From: JADKCL01 sp031424495
GTDB taxonomy: Bacteria > Bacteroidota > Bacteroidia > J057 > JADKCL01
Direction of reading: 5' to 3'
Assembly (NCBI GenBank): GCA_031424495.1
Contig: JANPHP010000203.1
Span: 1 to 17,730 of the forward strand
DNA: 17,730 bases
Below are positions 14,459-17,730 of the stretch, in pieces. Numbering within the stretch: the stretch's first letter is position 1; every line of letters begins with the position of its first letter. The notes under the pieces were generated by a model. The model ran no database searches, had not been told where the DNA came from, and saw only the letters and a list, made by a program, of their open reading frames with translations. The position numbers were made by a program, and so were the translations under genes.

Positions 14459-17400
14459 CTATTGCTTTTCTACTTTCCAACTGCGTATGCCCTTCTCGCA
14501 TTCCATCCTTAAAAAGTACATCCCGCTCGACAACGAACCCATCTCGAGTATGCCAGCAAGACGATCCCCATTCCACTGAGGTGTCAATGTCATGAGTTGC
14601 CTGCCGGTGAGATCCCAAAGACTCAGCTCCAAATTGCGCGGATGCTGCCATGCCTCCAAGACAAAATGCAATTGCGCATTTGTAGGATTGGGCCAGATCT
14701 GCACCTCAATGCCCACTAGCGGATCGTCGGAGGCGACACAATTGTCGACTTGGATCGTGTCGCCACTTGAGCAGCCCTGCGCATTGCTCACTTGCACCCA
14801 ATAGCTACCGGGTTGCGTAATCGTGAGTGCGCTCCCAACCGATCCATCAGACCACAAATAATTGCCCGTAAATGAGCCTGGATCCAGCAAAAGCGTATTG
14901 CCGGCGCAGAGGACCGTATCATTGCCCAAATCTACATTGTATTGCTGCGAATGTAGGATGACGGCATTGTCACTCGCGGTGCCTGAACACTGTGCACCGG
15001 TGACCGTGACGCTATAATTGCCGGGAAACCAAGCCGTAAACGTCTGATTGGTGGAGCCATCTTGCCATTCATAGCTGGCAAATCCAGGTCCAGCATCGAG
15101 CGTGGCGACCTGACCAGCGCAAATGGTCTGGTCGGGTCCCAGATTCGCGCTGAGTGTGGTGCCACTCTGCGTAATCGCCACTGAATCACGTGGCCTGCAA
15201 GCACTGCCACTGACCTCGCACCAATAAGTACCCGCCGCGCTTGCGCTGATCGTCTGCGTACTCGCTCCCGTGCTCCACAGGTAACTCGCGTATCCCGCGC
15301 CCGCATCAAGCGTTGCGCTAGCGCCCGTACATAGGCTCAGATCGGGTCCGAGGTAAACCGTCGGTCCACTCGGCACAACCACGATGGGCCAATCGCCCGA
15401 TCCTGAGCCGCAAGGCGCCGTCTCGACGATGGTCAGGATCACATTGCCGGGCCCTCCAAACGAGAGCGTGACCGTCGTGTCGGTCGAGCTGATGACTTGC
15501 GCATCCCCAGACACCTGATAGCTCACGGTGCCGCCGCCGCTGCACGAGTTGGCGGGGCGCTGGAAAGTGATGCCCTGAGAATTGGCACAGACCGTATCTG
15601 GGCCTGAGATCTCGGGCGAGGTCGTCGTGAAATAGCTCACGTTGTGGTTGGGCAAGCCGATACTGCTCCAGTATTGATTGCCTTGCCCGAAATAGAAGCC
15701 GTTGTAGTTAAAGTTGCAGGCCATGCCCAAGGCGTTGGGATTGTCGATGGAGCTGAGCCAATACTCCGTAATGGCTGTTTCATAGCGACCCATGTAGATC
15801 TTGCCGTCTGGGGCGAGCTGCAATCCGCCGAAGGAGACAAAGTTGCCGCTGACTTGCGTCAAAGATGCGGCGATGGCGGCTGGCGATCCGGCGGCCATGT
15901 TCAGTTGCCAGAGGTTGCCGGGGATGCTGTTGCGGTCACCGTCATTGTCCACATAGAGGCGGGAGCCGTCGGGAGAAAACTCGACTGAATAGGGCTCTGG
16001 CAAGCTGGCAGAGGTAATGATCTGCGGATTGCTGATCAAGCCTGTCGCATTGTCAAAATCAAAATACTCCACGCGAGGATTGATGTACATGGCCAAAGCG
16101 AGCTTCTTGCCGTCGGGCGAGGCTTTCATCGCCCCGAGCACGGCAGATGTTCCAAATCCGCCAGCATGGACTGAGCCCACATTGGATACAACTGCGGGCT
16201 GCACACCATTGGGTGTCACGAGAAAGGCGTTGAACGCATCCGTCCCAAATTCATGATTGATCACCCAGATATCACGACCATTGCAATGATTCACGGCGGT
16301 AAGTTTCTCTGTGGCAATGCGTTGGATGGAGTCAGTTTTTACCGTCACCGCTCCATTGCCACCATCGAGGGTCATGTCGATCGTCGAGACATACAAGCCG
16401 TCGTGCCCGCTGTACAATCCGCCAAAATCTGCTTGGGTAAAGAGATAATAAATGTTGCTGCTGCCCGGCTTTTGGATAGCCAATGCGCCTTGCGTCGAGG
16501 AATTGCCTCCAAGCATATTGGTGCCATTTTGCATGACTTGATGCACCTTGTTGTAGAGATTGTAACCGTCTGTGTAAAAAAGCAGGTTGCCGTTGGCATC
16601 ACAGGCAGTCGCCATCGCTTCGCCCGCACTAAACATGGTATTCGCATCATAAACAGCGACAGGCGCTCCAGTATTAAAATCGATGCCGCCGCGATGCCCA
16701 AAATACCAACGATTCGCAAACTTGGGCTTGCAGTTGCCGACGGTGATGTATTGGAAGAGCGATGTGTCTGAACAAGTCGTGCCGATCTGTACCAAGTATA
16801 CATTGTAGCCGCCAGCGGTCGGAAATGTATGCGAAAACTGGGTCGAGGTGGCCATCGGCACCCCGTCGATCAGCCATTGAAAATTGGTGCTGCCGCCTGT
16901 GCTGTTATTCGTGAAATTGACGTTGCCGCCAACCGAAATGCTGGTGCTGGACGCTGTAAAGGAGGCGTTTTCAGTGCAGGTGACGGTGATGACGGCTGAA
17001 GCTGAGCGTGTGCAGCTCGGGTCGCCATTGCTCGCGACAAGCGTGATCGTGAATGTGCCCGCCGCATTGGGGATCCAAGTCGGATTTGCGATCGTCGAGA
17101 ACACGACACCATTGCGCTGCCACTCGTATGTGCTCGCGCCGGTGGAGGTGTTGGAGAATGTGACGAGCGTGCCTGCGGTGACATTGGTGGCATTGGGGGA
17201 GAATGCAGCGACGATCGTGTTTTGGCAAGGTGAGAGGCAACCGAGACTGCTGAGCAGGCTCGCACGGTTGGCGGTGAGCGCGGCGGTCATGCGGTCCTTT
17301 TGGCCTAGTGTATAGGCCGATTGGCAGGCTTGAAAGCCATAATCCATGTAATTGATGATCATGTCGGGCTGATCGCCGAGACCGCCATTGCCGATGGGCC

Positions 17401-17730
17401 TGAAGGGATTGTTGGCGCTCAGATCGTCGTCGTCGGTGGTACAGGTATTGAGCGTGCTGGTGCAGACGACTGCAGCAGTGCTGTTGTCAGGCGGGGTGTC
17501 GCAGACGTGGTCGCCATCGGTAAGGCAATTGCTGTTGCCACAACCGCCTTGGAATGTGTGGTAAAGGCCGAGGTAATGGCCAGCTTCGTGCACGTGCACC
17601 TTGCTGTTGTCGTGGCTGCTGCCAAACCAGCGTGCTTCGTTGACGATGCCATCTTCGGGCTGCCCGTGCGAACTTGGGAAATAGGCGTAGCCTGCAACGC
17701 CGCTGCCCATGCTGTTGGAGGTGATCTCCG
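14459..17730 (-). CDS. M43 (cytophagalysin/pappalysin-type) metalloprotease with PKD, propeller-like and Ig-like repeats and T9SS tail; N-terminus off the right edge
   Basis: The frame is open across the right edge, so signal peptide and propeptide are missing; residue numbers here count from Met at 17710. HEAGHYLGLYH (41-51) is the metzincin HExxHxxGxxH zinc site and NYMDYG (120-125) the Met-turn, with several Cys around them, as in M43 enzymes. Next come two PKD-like domains (about 165-325), then a block opening NRWYFGHRGGIDF (333-345) with repeats such as LLFYTDGYNLYNK and SPDGSRLYV that looks like a beta propeller (to about 695). A further Ig-like stretch and three tandem LGxDxxxC repeats (near 788, 857 and 928) follow, and finally a T9SS type A sorting domain (from about 1000: IWPNPTNAQLHF, LSSGMYFLRM). 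It is probably a surface or released protease. No terminator is evident after the stop. Confidence 0.9.
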   Translation of the reverse strand, partial: EITSNSMGSGVAGYAYFPSSHGQPEDGIVNEARWFGSSHDNSKVHVHEAGHYLGLYHTFQGGCGNSNCLTDGDHVCDTPPDNSTAAVVCTSTLNTCTTDDDDLSANNPFRPIGNGGLGDQPDMIINYMDYGFQACQSAYTLGQKDRMTAALTANRASLLSSLGCLSPCQNTIVAAFSPNATNVTAGTLVTFSNTSTGASTYEWQRNGVVFSTIANPTWIPNAAGTFTITLVASNGDPSCTRSASAVITVTCTENASFTASSTSISVGGNVNFTNNSTGGSTNFQWLIDGVPMATSTQFSHTFPTAGGYNVYLVQIGTTCSDTSLFQYITVGNCKPKFANRWYFGHRGGIDFNTGAPVAVYDANTMFSAGEAMATACDANGNLLFYTDGYNLYNKVHQVMQNGTNMLGGNSSTQGALAIQKPGSSNIYYLFTQADFGGLYSGHDGLYVSTIDMTLDGGNGAVTVKTDSIQRIATEKLTAVNHCNGRDIWVINHEFGTDAFNAFLVTPNGVQPAVVSNVGSVHAGGFGTSAVLGAMKASPDGKKLALAMYINPRVEYFDFDNATGLISNPQIITSASLPEPYSVEFSPDGSRLYVDNDGDRNSIPGNLWQLNMAAGSPAAIAASLTQVSGNFVSFGGLQLAPDGKIYMGRYETAITEYWLSSIDNPNALGMACNFNYNGFYFGQGNQYWSSIGLPNHNVSYFTTTSPEISGPDTVCANSQGITFQRPANSCSGGGTVSYQVSGDAQVISSTDTTVTLSFGGPGNVILTIVETAPCGSGSGDWPIVVVPSGPTVYLGPDLSLCTGASATLDAGAGYASYLWSTGASTQTISASAAGTYWCEVSGSACRPRDSVAITQSGTTLSANLGPDQTICAGQVATLDAGPGFASYEWQDGSTNQTFTAWFPGNYSVTVTGAQCSGTASDNAVILHSQQYNVDLGNDTVLCAGNTLLLDPGSFTGNYLWSDGSVGSALTITQPGSYWVQVSNAQGCSSGDTIQVDNCVASDDPLVGIEVQIWPNPTNAQLHFVLEAWQHPRNLELSLWDLTGRQLMTLTPQWNGDRLAGILEMGSLSSGMYFLRMECEKGIRSWKVEKQ

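Noticed and set aside
14242..14595. 117-codon plus-strand frame overlapping the T9SS tail of the metalloprotease
   Set aside because: More than a third of it is antisense to a well-supported T9SS sorting domain; the rest is basic and Ser/Pro-rich without motifs.
14760..15360. Regular repeats that might suggest a tandem DNA array
   Set aside because: The repetition is at protein level (three Ig-like LGxDxxxC domains of about 70 residues); the DNA copies are too diverged to be a recent tandem array or CRISPR.
16253..16771. 172-codon plus-strand frame opposite the M43 metalloprotease gene
   Set aside because: It is the antisense of the propeller-like block and has no start signal or known motif.

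Overview
The window looks like a chromosomal piece of a Bacteroidota bacterium, probably a Saprospira- or Chitinophaga-like lineage (the genus cannot be fixed from the sequence). Two secreted proteins end in type IX secretion (T9SS) C-terminal sorting domains. Two large helical-repeat proteins are of a kind typical of this phylum. Shine-Dalgarno sites are mostly weak, and gene density is moderate with mixed strands. No rRNA, tRNA, CRISPR array or intact insertion sequence was seen.

Layout, left to right. At 1-533 (-) is a PlsC-type lysophospholipid acyltransferase cut by the left edge. At 726-1258 (+) is a compact RelE/ParE-type toxin-antitoxin pair. At 1350-2813 (+) is a fused hot-dog (MaoC-like) plus short-chain dehydrogenase enzyme. 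A bidirectional terminator at 2895-2922 separates it from 2947-4194 (-), an exported protein of unknown function. At 4433-5932 (-) is a cytoplasmic helical-repeat protein, and divergent to it at 6114-7979 (+) is a secreted trypsin-like serine protease with a full catalytic triad. A 450-base gene-poor stretch follows, then a small T9SS-exported protein (8431-9306, +) with a strong terminator.

From 14161 down to 9392 everything is on the minus strand, and this is the most interesting part. In transcription order it holds: a signal-less M15 peptidoglycan peptidase with a PG-binding-like tail (12971-14161); a lipoprotein starting 3 bases later (12290-12967); a signal-less permuted-papain-like cysteine protein (11259-12098); a second lipoprotein 19 bases later (10826-11239); and a second helical-repeat protein (9392-10813). 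Each signal-less enzyme is thus followed at once by an unrelated envelope lipoprotein. The two enzymes also share a PPxxLxA motif at the same place in otherwise unlike disordered N-termini, and a split sequence motif just before their start codons. I read this as two effector/immunity-type pairs, possibly cargo of a contractile injection system. That reading is inference; the domains and the layout are what the sequence shows.

The right end (14459-17730, -) is a large M43 metalloprotease with PKD, propeller-like and Ig-like repeats and a T9SS tail, cut by the right edge.
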